From contig NZ_SUMB01000004.1 in assembly GCF_005048155.1 (NCBI RefSeq), positions 496,001 through 560,000 of the forward strand: a stretch of 64,000 bases of DNA. Reading direction: 5' to 3'. This document shows, piece by piece, positions 34,477 to 43,640 of the stretch (positions within the stretch are counted from its first letter, which is position 1; each line of letters begins with the position of its first letter). The stretch comes from Streptomyces piniterrae (lineage in GTDB: Bacteria; Actinomycetota; Actinomycetes; Streptomycetales; Streptomycetaceae). The position numbers were made by a program, and so were the translations under genes. The notes below the pieces were generated by a model, which did no database searches, was not told where the DNA came from, and was given only the letters and a program-made list of their open reading frames with translations.

Positions 34477-35484
34477 GTGTCAACGCAACTGCAGACCGAG
34501 CCCACTCTGGGCCGGCGCAAGAGCAGTGTGATGGCCGGGGCGCTCGCCACCGCGTTCCTCACCGGCATATCCCTGATCGGTTCCCAGAGCCCCGCTTTCG
34601 CCGACGACGGTCAGCCCGCGAAGGTCGCCGACGGCACCTACGAGTCCGACCAGGACGTCCTCGCCGCTATGGAGAAGACGGATCCGGTCAACTCCTCGGA
34701 ATCCTCCATGGGCTATCCGGCCGGGGTCGACAAGGACAAGGCATTCACCCTGGCGGACGTGCAGAGCAAATACGACCCCGAACAGGCCGTAAAGGACGCC
34801 CAGGCGGCGGCGACGCAGTACGCGGCCGACGAGAAGCACTCCGCGCCGCTGCGGGAGAGCGCCAAGCACCTGGTCGACGGATGGGCCGACGCGACCAAGC
34901 CCAGCGGCACCGACATCCGCCAGAACACCAAGGACAGCCAGCTGTCCGGCGGGCAGAGCGCCGAGCAGTACTGCAACATGACCAACACCGACTCCCAGAG
35001 CCCGTACTACGGTCAGGCGGCGCCCTGCATGTTCGTCGGGAAGGTCGACGAGAAGTACCCGCAGCGGGGCGCCAGCGACGGCCTCACGGGCGAGGGCAAG
35101 CTCACCTACAAGGTCACGGCGTCCGTCGCCGACGAGCAGAGCACGACCGAAGGCTGGCAGGTGGGCGGCAAGATCACGCCCACCATCAGCGGCGACGGCG
35201 GATCGGGCGCCGCAGAGGCCAGCTTCACCTACAGCTACAGCTCCACCTCCACCACCAAGGTGCAGAACACCCGGGAGTCGGACGTCGAGATCAACGTGCC
35301 GGCGGGCAAGAAGGGCATTCTGGAGGGCCGGGCCAACGGCGCCACCTACACCGGCTACATCGTCGTCCGCGACCTGGACAGCAGCAACCAGGAGCATGTC
35401 GTAGCCATTCCCGCACGGGTCTTCATCCAGGCCCCTGGCAGCAGCAGCGCGGTCACCTGGGTCAAGCGGCTCACCCCCGCGTAA
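34477..35484 (+). CDS. secreted protein resembling aerolysin/ETX-MTX2 beta-pore-forming toxins
   Basis: 335 residues from a GTG after AGGAGACC. Signal peptide of about 38 residues with a twin-Arg-containing start (TLGRRKSS) and core VMAGALATAFLTGISLIG, cleaved near AFA. Residues ~60-190 are helical/mixed with two cysteines (QYCNM, APCMF). From ~200 the sequence alternates hydrophobic and Ser/Thr/Gly residues: LTYKVTASVADEQSTTEGWQVGGKITPTISGDGGSG, then AEASFTYSYSSTSTTKV and VEINVPAGKKGIL. This is the amphipathic insertion-hairpin pattern of aerolysin-like proteins. The family assignment rests on pattern only. It would be a secreted, oligomerising pore-former or defence protein. Confidence 0.6.
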   Translation: MSTQLQTEPTLGRRKSSVMAGALATAFLTGISLIGSQSPAFADDGQPAKVADGTYESDQDVLAAMEKTDPVNSSESSMGYPAGVDKDKAFTLADVQSKYDPEQAVKDAQAAATQYAADEKHSAPLRESAKHLVDGWADATKPSGTDIRQNTKDSQLSGGQSAEQYCNMTNTDSQSPYYGQAAPCMFVGKVDEKYPQRGASDGLTGEGKLTYKVTASVADEQSTTEGWQVGGKITPTISGDGGSGAAEASFTYSYSSTSTTKVQNTRESDVEINVPAGKKGILEGRANGATYTGYIVVRDLDSSNQEHVVAIPARVFIQAPGSSSAVTWVKRLTPA

Positions 35485-35512
35485 CAGGCGGGCCCAGCCC
35501 GGTCGAGGGCCT

Positions 35513-35542
35513 GTCCGGTGGGTCGGATGTGACTCACCGGAC
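35513..35542 (+). terminator. hairpin terminator
   Basis: GTCCGGTG (35513-35520) and CACCGGAC (35535-35542) pair perfectly over 8 bp, extendable by GGT/ACT to 11 with one wobble. It follows the pore-forming-like gene by 28 bases. Confidence 0.7.
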
Positions 35543-35594
35543 GGCCCCCGCCGGTGTTCAAGAGCCTACGACCGCCGCCGGTTAGTCTTCCGGA

Positions 35595-37091
35595 ATGCAC
35601 TCGTACGAGGAACTCACGTCGGCAGAGCGGCAGTTGTGGGACGCCTATCTCACTGGCCGTTTGGTGGACTTCCGTACGGGTGGTCCGGAGGACGACCCCG
35701 AGAACGGGGGTGACTGGGATGCCGAGCGGACGATCAGGGCCGGTGTCGCACGGGCTCTTCTCCTCGGCGGGAACCCGGGGCAACCCGGAAGCATCCCGGC
35801 GCTGCGGATCGCAGGGGCCCGGATCAGCGGCGTGCTCGATCTCAGCGGGGCCGACATCGAGCACGGCATGTGGTTCAAGGAATGCTGGTTCGAGCGGGGC
35901 GTCGGGCTCTACGGCGCGACGACCCGGACGGTCGAGATCACCGGCAGCAGACTTCCGGGACTCAACCTGACCATGGCCCGGGTGGAGGGCCGGGTCGTCC
36001 TTCGCCGCACGGTCCTGAGCGGCAGTCTCGAGCTGGTGAACGCGCGCCTGGCAGGTGAGTTGATACTCAGTGACGCGGTCATCTCCCACCCCGGCGACTG
36101 GGCTCTCGTGGCCGGCGGACTCGCCATGGAAGGTGGATTGTTCTGCCGTAGAACCATCGTGCACGGCGGAATACGACTCCTGGGGGCTCACCTGCCCGGC
36201 GGCCTGCACATGGAGGAGGCGCGGCTACGGCATCCCGAAGGCGTCGCGCTTCTCGCCGACCGCGCTGTGGTGAGCAGCCTGGCGATGTCCGAGGGCTTCA
36301 CAGCCGAAGGGACGGTCAGTCTGCGGGGCGCGCAGATAGCGGACCAGCTGACCCTCGACAACGCCGTCCTACAAGCCCGCGGCACCGCACTGGACTGCAC
36401 CCATATGCAGGCGGGAGCCTTCGTCTTCACCCCGGCCGAGCCGCCGTCCGGCCCGGTGGACCTGCAGGATGCCCGGGCTGGGACCGTCCACGACCGAGCG
36501 GGCGCCTGGCCGGACACCGTACGGCTCCAGGGATTCACCTACGGCTCCCTCCACGACAGCACCGAACTCCAGGCGTCTTCCGCGGGGCAGGGGTCTTCCG
36601 TGGGGCGCCGTGTGGCGTGGATACGCCGACATCCCGGCTATGCCGCGCAGCCGTACGAGCAACTGGCCGCCTGGTACCGGCGGCTCGGTCACGACGACGA
36701 CGCGCGACGCGTCATGCTGGCCAAACAGCGCCACCGCAGGAAGACCCTGGGTCTCCCGGCCCGCCTGTGGGGCCACCTCCTGGACGGCACGGTTGGCTAC
36801 GGCTACCGCCCCTGGCTCGCCGGCGTGTGGCTCGCGGCGCTCGTCCTGCTCGGCACCACGGTCTTCGGTGCGCACTCGCCCCGGCCGACCGAACCCGGAC
36901 AGGTGCCGCCGTTCAACGCCTTCGTCTACACCCTCGACCTGTTGATCCCCATCGGTGGTCTCGGCCAACGCACATCCTGGTACTGGCAGGGGGGAACGGC
37001 CGCCTGGCTGTCCTACGCTCTCGTCGCGGCCGGATGGATCCTGACGACCGCGGTACTCGCTGGTATCACCCGCACCCTGAATCGGAACTGA
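35595..37091 (+). CDS. pentapeptide/beta-helix-like protein with C-terminal membrane segments
   Basis: 498 residues. Residues ~70-300 consist of repeated short strands with regularly placed Leu/Ala: LRIAGARISGVLDLSGADIEHGM, LNLTMARVEGRVVLRRTVLSG, ELVNARLAGELILSDAV, SLRGAQIADQLTLDNAVL. This is a right-handed beta-helix of the pentapeptide-repeat type. A helical basic region follows (~350-400), then two or three membrane segments at the C-terminus (LAGVWLAALVLLGTTVFGA; AFVYTLDLLIPIGGL; WLSYALVAAGWILTTAVLAGI). Relatives in Streptomyces are often labelled membrane-associated oxidoreductase, but I see no cofactor site. Function unknown. Confidence 0.8.
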   Translation: MHSYEELTSAERQLWDAYLTGRLVDFRTGGPEDDPENGGDWDAERTIRAGVARALLLGGNPGQPGSIPALRIAGARISGVLDLSGADIEHGMWFKECWFERGVGLYGATTRTVEITGSRLPGLNLTMARVEGRVVLRRTVLSGSLELVNARLAGELILSDAVISHPGDWALVAGGLAMEGGLFCRRTIVHGGIRLLGAHLPGGLHMEEARLRHPEGVALLADRAVVSSLAMSEGFTAEGTVSLRGAQIADQLTLDNAVLQARGTALDCTHMQAGAFVFTPAEPPSGPVDLQDARAGTVHDRAGAWPDTVRLQGFTYGSLHDSTELQASSAGQGSSVGRRVAWIRRHPGYAAQPYEQLAAWYRRLGHDDDARRVMLAKQRHRRKTLGLPARLWGHLLDGTVGYGYRPWLAGVWLAALVLLGTTVFGAHSPRPTEPGQVPPFNAFVYTLDLLIPIGGLGQRTSWYWQGGTAAWLSYALVAAGWILTTAVLAGITRTLNRN

Positions 37092-37097
37092 CCCTCT

Positions 37098-37997
37098 TCA
37101 GCGGCCTGTTCGTGGGCCGAGACGTGGGGCTGAGACGTGGGCGTCCACTGCGTCTACAGCGTCCAGCAGGGCAAGCAGCGGCCCATGATCGGGCCGGGCC
37201 TCCGGGTCCCATGCCGCGAGCAGTTCCTCCAGCGCGTTCGTGTAGTGCCTGACGGCCGCCGTGATGTCGCACCGGGTGTACGGGGCGGGCGCGGCCTTCA
37301 GAGCCGCCGCCCAGGCATCCCATCGCGTTCCGCCGAAACGGTGGTGAGTTGTTCCCGCCTCCCGATCGCGGAGCAGCATGGCGGCGACGAGGACGTGCCG
37401 TGCCAGCTGCAGGGTCAGGTGTCCGCCGATCAGCATGTCGTCACGAGCGGCTTTGGTCGCGGCCAGCACCGCGTCGAACCGGAAGTCATTGGCCAGCTCA
37501 GCCATGGGACTGCCCTTGTCCGGGGCGGTCTCGCCGGGCGGAGGGGCCGCGGTGTGGTGCATGGGAACCACCGCCGTGATGTCGATCCGGCGCAGGTCGA
37601 CCAGCACCAGCCGAAGCGTGTGGCGACGGGCGTCGCCGCTGCGGCTGGACGCGAAGACAGGCGCGAGACGGGACTCGACCCGTTCGGCGAAGGCTTCCGC
37701 CACGGTCGCCGGTTCCGGGGTGACGATCTCGACGTCCAGGTCGGACCAACGATCGATGTCGTCGCCCTCGCCTGCGCCCGAGCCGTACGGACGGATGCTG
37801 TGGATACGGGCGTCCTGCGCGGCGAAGTCGCCCAACAGCGGCAGGACGGCCGACTGCCAGCCCGCTATAGGCAAGCCGGCTCCCGCGGCATTCCTGATCA
37901 TGGCCACCAGAGTCGCACGGCCATCTCCTCCGGCCGCTCCGTCAACGGAACGCCGGCGTGAACGCACGAACGGCCCAATCCGACGCCCGTCCGACAT
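37098..37997 (-). CDS. nucleotidyltransferase-fold protein
   Basis: 299 residues; ATG at 37997 after AGGAAAA. The nucleotidyltransferase core is visible: RPYGSGAGEGDDIDRWSDLDVEIVTP (~residues 70-95) gives the G-S motif and the DxD metal-binding pair, and a third acidic residue is likely in LRRIDITAVVPMHH. The C-terminal helical half (residues ~165-290) resembles substrate domains of streptomycin/lincosamide adenylyltransferases (AadA/LinB-like layout). It probably moves a nucleotide onto a small molecule such as an antibiotic, but could be an antitoxin-type transferase. Convergent with the upstream membrane-protein gene by 6 bp and divergent from the CapA gene by 31 bp. Confidence 0.75.
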   Translation of the reverse strand: MSDGRRIGPFVRSRRRSVDGAAGGDGRATLVAMIRNAAGAGLPIAGWQSAVLPLLGDFAAQDARIHSIRPYGSGAGEGDDIDRWSDLDVEIVTPEPATVAEAFAERVESRLAPVFASSRSGDARRHTLRLVLVDLRRIDITAVVPMHHTAAPPPGETAPDKGSPMAELANDFRFDAVLAATKAARDDMLIGGHLTLQLARHVLVAAMLLRDREAGTTHHRFGGTRWDAWAAALKAAPAPYTRCDITAAVRHYTNALEELLAAWDPEARPDHGPLLALLDAVDAVDAHVSAPRLGPRTGR

Positions 37998-38028
37998 ATT
38001 TTCCTATTTGCCCCGGTATGGATGGGCC

Positions 38029-39279
38029 ATGACCCAACTACGAGCCGTTGCCCGACACCGCATGGCCGGCGTGCAGCGAATAGCGCACCAGATAGCAGGC
38101 AGGCCCCGCACGGCCGCCGTGGCAGCCCTGGCCGTGCTGGCGGCGAGCTGTGGCGCCCAGCAGTACGACGCTCCCCCGCCCGCCCTGAGCCCGGATGGGT
38201 CGTACGCCGCCCAGGCCGTCGCCGCCCCCGAATTCACCCTCCTGGCCGCCGGCGACGTCCTCCCGCACCGCGAGGTCATCGAGCAGTCCCGCAAGGACGC
38301 ACACGGCCGCGGCCATGACTTCCGTGCCATGCTGGCCGGGGTGAAACCGGTCGTCTCCGGCGCCGACCTGGCGATATGCCATGTGGGGGCGGTCTACGGC
38401 AAGGAGGGCGGCCCGCTCTCCGGTCGTCCCCCCTTCGCGTCCCCGCCGCAGCTCGCCGCCGCCCTCAAGCACACCGGCTACGACTCCTGCTCCACCGCCT
38501 CCGACCACGCCCTCGACGACGGTACGGACGGCGTACGCCGCACCCTTGGTGCCATGGACGCCGCGGGTCTGCGCCATGCGGGCTCGGCCCGCTCCACCGC
38601 CGAGGCCGGCCGGCCCACCCTCCTCAAGGCCGGACCGGCGAAGGTCGCCCAGCTCTCCTACACCTATGGCACCCACGGCACCAACAGCACCACGCTGCCC
38701 GGTGGACAGCCCTGGGCGGTCAATCTGATCGACCGGGACAAGATCGTCGCCGATGCGCGGGCCGCCCGTAAGGCCGGCGCCGACGTGGTCGTCGTCAGCG
38801 TCCACTGGGGCACGGAGTGGCAGCAGGCGCCCGACGGGCAACAACGCGCCCTGGCCCGCGCACTGACCTCCGCGCGTACCGCGGGACGGCCGGACATCGA
38901 TCTGATCCTGGGCACGGGCGCCCATGCCCCGCAGGCGTACGAGAAGGTCAACGGCACCTGGGTCGTCTACGGCCTGGGCGACCAGCTCACGGGCCGGGTG
39001 CCCACCGTCCGGGGCACGCTCGACGCCCGCGCCAACGAGAGCTCGATGGCCCGCTTCACCTTCGCCCGGCAGCCGGGGAACGATGCCCGCTGGGCCGTCC
39101 GCAGGGCCGAGTTCCTGCCCCAACTCGCCGACCCGAAGGGCGGGTTCCGCGTCATCGACCTCGCGATGGCGCTGACCAGGGACCCCGGGCGTAGCGACTA
39201 CCTGCGCGCCCGTGACGACATCGGTGCCCTCGTGCTCTCCCGGGGCGCGGCCGACGACGGGCTGGTCATGGCCGAGTGA
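38029..39279 (+). CDS. CapA-family lipoprotein (poly-gamma-glutamate synthesis type)
   Basis: 416 residues. The N-terminal ~45 residues hold a hydrophobic core and a lipobox-like LAASC (~37-41), so it is likely a lipoprotein. The CapA/PgsA metallophosphatase-like fold follows: FTLLAAGDVLPHREV (GDV metal site), DLAICHVGAVYG where most members have a NLE motif, STASDHALDDG (normally SNANNHS-type), VVVSVHWGTEW (HWG, conserved), and ILGTGAHAPQAYEKVNGTWVVYGLGD (G-x-H). It may hydrolyse phosphoesters at the surface; CapA proteins are needed for capsule or polyglutamate export. The changed NLE motif hints at altered catalysis. Confidence 0.85.
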   Translation: MTQLRAVARHRMAGVQRIAHQIAGRPRTAAVAALAVLAASCGAQQYDAPPPALSPDGSYAAQAVAAPEFTLLAAGDVLPHREVIEQSRKDAHGRGHDFRAMLAGVKPVVSGADLAICHVGAVYGKEGGPLSGRPPFASPPQLAAALKHTGYDSCSTASDHALDDGTDGVRRTLGAMDAAGLRHAGSARSTAEAGRPTLLKAGPAKVAQLSYTYGTHGTNSTTLPGGQPWAVNLIDRDKIVADARAARKAGADVVVVSVHWGTEWQQAPDGQQRALARALTSARTAGRPDIDLILGTGAHAPQAYEKVNGTWVVYGLGDQLTGRVPTVRGTLDARANESSMARFTFARQPGNDARWAVRRAEFLPQLADPKGGFRVIDLAMALTRDPGRSDYLRARDDIGALVLSRGAADDGLVMAE

Positions 39280-39378
39280 CCGCGCGTCGCCCCGCGCCGT
39301 CTCCCTGATCCGGTCGCTGGTCGGGTCAATGATCGCCCGCTCCCCCACCCCGGAATTCCTTCAACTAGGCTTGCCCGT

Positions 39379-39732
39379 ATGGACATTCTGGGGACCTCAT
39401 TGCGGGTGTGCGTCGGCGATCTCGATGCCGCGATCGGCGTCTACGAACGGCTGACCGGCGCCGAAGCCATACGCTTTCAGCGCGGCGGCGTCGCGGTCGC
39501 GGCGGTCGGGTGCTTCTTCCTGATGAGCGGCCCCGAGGCCGAGTTGTCGGTGCTGCGGAAGATCACCGCGACCCTCGCCGTGAGCGATGTGGACGAGGCG
39601 GTCGTCGACTTGAAGGCGGTCGGCGCGGACATCATCGCCGGCCCGCTGCCGACCCCGATCGGCCGCAATCTGGTCGCCCGCCATCCGGACGGTTCCGTCT
39701 TCGAGTACGTCGACCGGAAGCAGGACGCGTGA
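39379..39732 (+). CDS. VOC/glyoxalase superfamily protein
   Basis: 117 residues, a single VOC (vicinal oxygen chelate) domain: TSLRVCVGDLDAAIGVYERLTGAEA, then FFLMSGPE and the C-terminal NLVARHPDGSVFEYVDR. Members bind a divalent metal or a drug; metal ligands would be a His/Glu set, of which only His (RHPDG) and Glu (FEYVD) are evident, so catalysis is doubtful. Its stop overlaps the next gene's start (GTGA), so the two work together. Confidence 0.85.
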   Translation: MDILGTSLRVCVGDLDAAIGVYERLTGAEAIRFQRGGVAVAAVGCFFLMSGPEAELSVLRKITATLAVSDVDEAVVDLKAVGADIIAGPLPTPIGRNLVARHPDGSVFEYVDRKQDA

Positions 39733-40349
39733 ACGACTTCCTCGCGGCCCACCGCACCGTCATGAGCATCGCCACCGAGGTCGTGAGCCGGGTGCGCCCG
39801 GACCAACTGGGCCTGCCCACGCCGTGCGCGGCCTGGGATCTGGGGCAGTTGCTGGCCCACATGGTCGGCCAGAACCATGGCTTCGCGGCGGTGGCGCGCG
39901 GCGAGACCAGCGATGCGTCGGTGTTCGCCGACCGGCCGGTGGGCGAGGACCCGGGCGCGGATTTCGCCGCGTCGGCCCGTGACGTCGTCGCCGCGTTCAA
40001 CGAGGAAGGCGTGACGGAACGGAAGTTCTGGCTGCCGGAGATCAGGGACGGCATCATGCTCCCCGCCACGACATCGATGGGCTTCCACTTCATCGACTAC
40101 GTGGTGCACTCCTGGGATGTCGCCGCGTCCCTGGGCCGGAGCGTGGAGTTCGACGCGGACATCCTCGCGCGCTCGCTGCCGATCGCCGAGGCGGTGCCGG
40201 GTGGCAAGGCCCGCGAGGCCGCGGACTCCGCGTTCGCCCCCATCCTGGAGCGCCCGGACCTCCTGGAGCGCCCGCAGGAGGCCACCACGCTGGACCGCAT
40301 CCTGGCGCTGCTCGGCCGCTCTCCCGAATGGCCGAGCGTGGCACAGTAA
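39729..40349 (+). CDS. TIGR03086/DinB-like metal-binding protein
   Basis: 206 residues. The GTG start overlaps the TGA of the VOC gene. The fold is the mycothiol-dependent maleylpyruvate-isomerase/DinB helical bundle: LPTPCAAWDLGQLLAHMVGQNHGFAAVARG (His ligand after PTPC-x-x-WD) and GFHFIDYVVHSWDVAASLG (HxWD ligand). These bind one metal ion and, in actinobacteria, may use mycothiol. It likely handles a small electrophile with the VOC partner. A separate ribosome binding site is not needed given the overlap. Confidence 0.88.
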   Translation: MNDFLAAHRTVMSIATEVVSRVRPDQLGLPTPCAAWDLGQLLAHMVGQNHGFAAVARGETSDASVFADRPVGEDPGADFAASARDVVAAFNEEGVTERKFWLPEIRDGIMLPATTSMGFHFIDYVVHSWDVAASLGRSVEFDADILARSLPIAEAVPGGKAREAADSAFAPILERPDLLERPQEATTLDRILALLGRSPEWPSVAQ

Positions 40350-40438
40350 CGGCCGTTCGGAGGCGGGGAGTTGGGCCAGGGGCAGCGGCCAGAGCAGGGC
40401 CGTAGGCGTGGGACCCTCGGCGGTCAGGCAGGCACGTC

Positions 40439-41368
40439 TCAGGACACATCCACCTCCAGGACGATCTTGCCGCGGGCCCGGCCGGCCATGCTGAGCCGGA
40501 ACGCCTCGGCGGCCTTGGCCAGCGGGAACGTCGCCTCGACGGGAACGCTGAGCTTGCCGGCATCCGCGAGCTCGGCGAGCGCCGTCAGATCGGCGCTGTC
40601 CGGCCGCACCCATACGAGGTGACCGCCCTTCGCCTTCACCTCGCCGTCGGCGATGGACACCACCCGCGTCCGATCCTTCAGCAGCTCCTGCGAGACATCG
40701 ATGACCCCGTCACCGACGAAGTCCAGCGCGACGTCCACGCCTTCAGGAGCCAGCGCCCGCACCCGGTCGGCGAGCCCCTCGCCGTAGGTCACCGGCTCGG
40801 CTCCCAGGGACCGCAGGAAGTCATGGTTGCGCTCGCTGGCCGTGCCGATCACGCGGGCGCCCTCCGCCACCGCGATCTGTACGCCGAGCGAACCGACGCC
40901 ACCTGCCGCGGCATGCACCAGAACCGTCTCACCCCGCTTCGCACCGACCCGCCCAAGCGCCTGATAGGCCGTCAGCCCGGCCAGCGGCAGACCCGCGGCC
41001 TGCTGCCAGCTGAGCGCGGCCGGCTTGCGCGCCAGCGTCCGCACCGGGGCGGCGACCAGCTCGGCGAAGGTGCCGTGCTGCACCTCGTCCTTGCGGACAT
41101 AGCCGATGACCTCGTCGCCGACCTCGTACTCGGTGGCATCGGCGCCGACCGCCTCGACCACGCCCGCGACATCCCATCCGGGGATCAGCGGATAGTGGGA
41201 GTGCAGCATCGCGTCGAGATAGCCCCCGACGATCTTCCAGTCCACGGGATTGACGCCGGCCGCCTTCACCCGGACCAGGACCGAGTCGGGCGCCACCTTC
41301 GGATCGGGCTGGTCGGTGTACTCAAGGACCGAGGGGCCGCCGTAACTGTTCGTGGTGATTGCCTTCAT
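40439..41368 (-). CDS. NADP-dependent zinc-free alcohol dehydrogenase/quinone oxidoreductase
   Basis: 309 residues from the ATG at 41368. MDR-family reductase: VRVKAAGVNPVDWKIVGG, PGWDVAGVVEAVG, and the cofactor loop HAAAGGVGSLGVQIA. The zinc ligands are missing, so it is of the quinone-oxidoreductase type. It reduces enones or quinones with NADPH. Convergent with the TIGR03086 gene upstream, though 90 bp away and unrelated in orientation. Two similar MDR proteins lie elsewhere in this window (8381 and 51547). Confidence 0.92.
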   Translation of the reverse strand: MKAITTNSYGGPSVLEYTDQPDPKVAPDSVLVRVKAAGVNPVDWKIVGGYLDAMLHSHYPLIPGWDVAGVVEAVGADATEYEVGDEVIGYVRKDEVQHGTFAELVAAPVRTLARKPAALSWQQAAGLPLAGLTAYQALGRVGAKRGETVLVHAAAGGVGSLGVQIAVAEGARVIGTASERNHDFLRSLGAEPVTYGEGLADRVRALAPEGVDVALDFVGDGVIDVSQELLKDRTRVVSIADGEVKAKGGHLVWVRPDSADLTALAELADAGKLSVPVEATFPLAKAAEAFRLSMAGRARGKIVLEVDVS

Positions 41369-41462
41369 GACCGTCACAACGAGTATCGTTCGCGGATCAT
41401 TCCCGCGATCGCGCACAAGCTCACCGAATGGCGTAACTCGCTGGCGGTGGCGGCGCTTCCCG

Positions 41463-43532
41463 TCACACCGGCCGCATCCGGTACTCGTACCGCTCCGGAA
41501 GCGGGTGCTCCGTACGGGCCCTGGCGCGTACGTCGTCGGTCACCGGGCCGCCGGCCGCGACGAGGCGTTCGGCGATGGCGTACCAGGTGTCGCTGAGGAT
41601 CTCGTCGCCCTCCCGGAGATCGGGGATCTCGAAACCGGCGTCGAAGATCTCGCGGGCCGCGGCCGGTTGCCCCTGGGCGAGCAGGACCCGGGCGGTCAGC
41701 AGTCGGAACCGGCCGTCGGCCAGGTCGTCCTGAGAGAGCCCTGCCAGCAGATCAGCGGCCGCCCCGGCCCGCCCGTCGGCGAGCAGCGCGGGGACCGCCT
41801 CCCGGGCGAGCGCGGGCAGCGCCGCACGCCAGAGACGGACGGTCGGGTCGGCGGCTCCCCCGCCTCCCCCGGCTCCTCTGGCGTCCCCGCATCCCCCAGC
41901 CCGCAGCGCGTCGGCGAACGCCTCCGCGTACCGGTCGGCGGCGCGCCCCGCATCGCCCGCCTCGGACTCCGCGACGGCCAGGCAGTACCGCGGCAGGAAG
42001 CCTGCGCCGTGCGCCAGCGCGCGCTCCCAGCTCCGGACGGCCTGGGCGCGGTCGCCGGCGTGCCACTGGGCGAGGCCGAGGTGATAGTCGGTGGCCGGGC
42101 CCGGCCGTGCGGACTCCAGGAGTTCGCGCCAGGCCGGTGAGACGACGATCGCCCCGGGAAGGTGGCCGGCGCCCGGCAGGTCGCCGGTCTTGAGCAGGGT
42201 CAGCCAGGGCTGCTGCTCCTCCCCCAGGGTCGCCGGGTCGAACGGCGTACCGTGCAGGTCCAGCCCCGCGCGGGCGACTTCGAGGGCGCCCCAGCCGGAG
42301 CCGGTGGCCAGCGACTCCTTGGGGGCGGTGTCGGCGTACGGCCGCCAGGCGGCGTAGGCGGCGTCGACGTCCGCCCGCGGCAGGGCCGCTTCCAGCCGGG
42401 CGGCGACCTCGGCACGGGCCGCGCCCCAGTCCTCCCCGTGCGCCGCCACCGGGTCGGCGGCCAGCGGCCCGTACGCCTCCAGCCAGGCGAACTCGGCGCC
42501 GCCGTCGAGCGGCACATGCTCCAGCTGGGTACGGGCCAGGCCGGCCTGGATCTCGGCGTAGCCGCCGGTGCCGGGCTCGGTGAGCCACTGCTGCCAGCGC
42601 CGCCCGGCACGCTGTGCGCCCCAGAGGAAGAGCTTGCGGCCGAGGAGCGCGTCGGTGGACGTCTGCACCAGACCGCGGCCGTCCTCGTCGAGGGAGGTGA
42701 TCCAGCGGCGAGCACCCTCGGGCAGGTCGTAGAAGTAGTCGGCGGGATAGGCGCTGCGCAGTGGGTAGCTGCGGTCGGTGCCGTCGGAGTCAGGGACCGG
42801 GACGCGGCGCAGGGTGCGCTCGTAGCCGAAGTGCCAGGCCGCGTCGGCGGGTGCGAGGACGCGGGTGCCCTCCCGTTCGGGGACCGCGATGTTGGACCAC
42901 CAGTAGACCGGCGCGGTCTCATGGTGCGGGTTGCGGATGCGTACGCCCACGTAGAGGAAGTCGGAGCCGTCCGGCAGCCACAGGTCCACCTGGAACGGCA
43001 GATCGCGCAGCCGCTCCCACTCCCACAGCCGGAGCATCTCTCCGCCGTCCGGCGCCGGGACGCGGGCGGCATGCACCGGGGAACAGGAGAGGGTGGTGTG
43101 GCCGGTGGCGCCGATGTTCCATTCGATGCCGCCGGAGAACCAGGCGCCGTTGAGGGCGAAGGCCGCGGGCTGAAGTACCGGGTTGCGGTAGAGCAGTTCA
43201 CGGCCGGTGGGCTTGTGGTGGAGGGAGTGGACGCGGCCGCCGAGGCCGGGCAGGACGGTGGCGCGCAGCCGGTCGTTCTCGATGACCAGGGCGTCAAGAA
43301 CGGTGTCCCGGCGGTCGCGTCGGTAGCCGTCGCGCAGCGGCGTCGGCAGGATCGAGCGCAGCGGACGGTAGCCGATCTGGCGCGCCATGTCGGCGGGCGG
43401 CCCGGCGTCGTCGTCCCGGGGTATCTCGACGCCGTGCACGCCGCCGGGGCCGCGCAGCGCGGGGAGGGGATTGTCCGGGCCGATGGGGGCCGCGGGAAGG
43501 GTCAGGGTGGTGCGTCGCACTCTCGTGGCCAC
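41463..43532 (-). CDS. DUF5107-domain protein with TPR-like C-terminus
   Basis: 689 residues, GTG start after GAGG. The N-terminal ~330 residues match DUF5107, a beta-sandwich aldose-epimerase-like domain: LPGLGGRVHSLHHKPTGRELLYRNPV, GGIEWNIGATGHT, YWWSNIAVPE, PEGARRWITSLDEDGRGL and YAEIQAGLARTQLEHVPL, the last with likely catalytic Glu/His. The C-terminal half is alpha-helical with TPR-like repeats (YHLGLAQWHAGDRAQAVRSWERAL, AVAESEAGDAGRAADRYAEAF). Together they suggest a carbohydrate-processing enzyme; members often accompany glycoside hydrolases, which are absent here. No signal peptide. Confidence 0.88.
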   Translation of the reverse strand: MATRVRRTTLTLPAAPIGPDNPLPALRGPGGVHGVEIPRDDDAGPPADMARQIGYRPLRSILPTPLRDGYRRDRRDTVLDALVIENDRLRATVLPGLGGRVHSLHHKPTGRELLYRNPVLQPAAFALNGAWFSGGIEWNIGATGHTTLSCSPVHAARVPAPDGGEMLRLWEWERLRDLPFQVDLWLPDGSDFLYVGVRIRNPHHETAPVYWWSNIAVPEREGTRVLAPADAAWHFGYERTLRRVPVPDSDGTDRSYPLRSAYPADYFYDLPEGARRWITSLDEDGRGLVQTSTDALLGRKLFLWGAQRAGRRWQQWLTEPGTGGYAEIQAGLARTQLEHVPLDGGAEFAWLEAYGPLAADPVAAHGEDWGAARAEVAARLEAALPRADVDAAYAAWRPYADTAPKESLATGSGWGALEVARAGLDLHGTPFDPATLGEEQQPWLTLLKTGDLPGAGHLPGAIVVSPAWRELLESARPGPATDYHLGLAQWHAGDRAQAVRSWERALAHGAGFLPRYCLAVAESEAGDAGRAADRYAEAFADALRAGGCGDARGAGGGGGAADPTVRLWRAALPALAREAVPALLADGRAGAAADLLAGLSQDDLADGRFRLLTARVLLAQGQPAAAREIFDAGFEIPDLREGDEILSDTWYAIAERLVAAGGPVTDDVRARARTEHPLPERYEYRMRPV

Positions 43533-43640
43533 GGCTGCCTCGCAGGGTAGGACCGGGCCGCCCCGGCTGCGGCGGCCCCCTGTTGACCATGGAACCCCGC
43601 CAACGCCCCGCTGAACAGGGCGTATTGCGGACAGCTGAGG

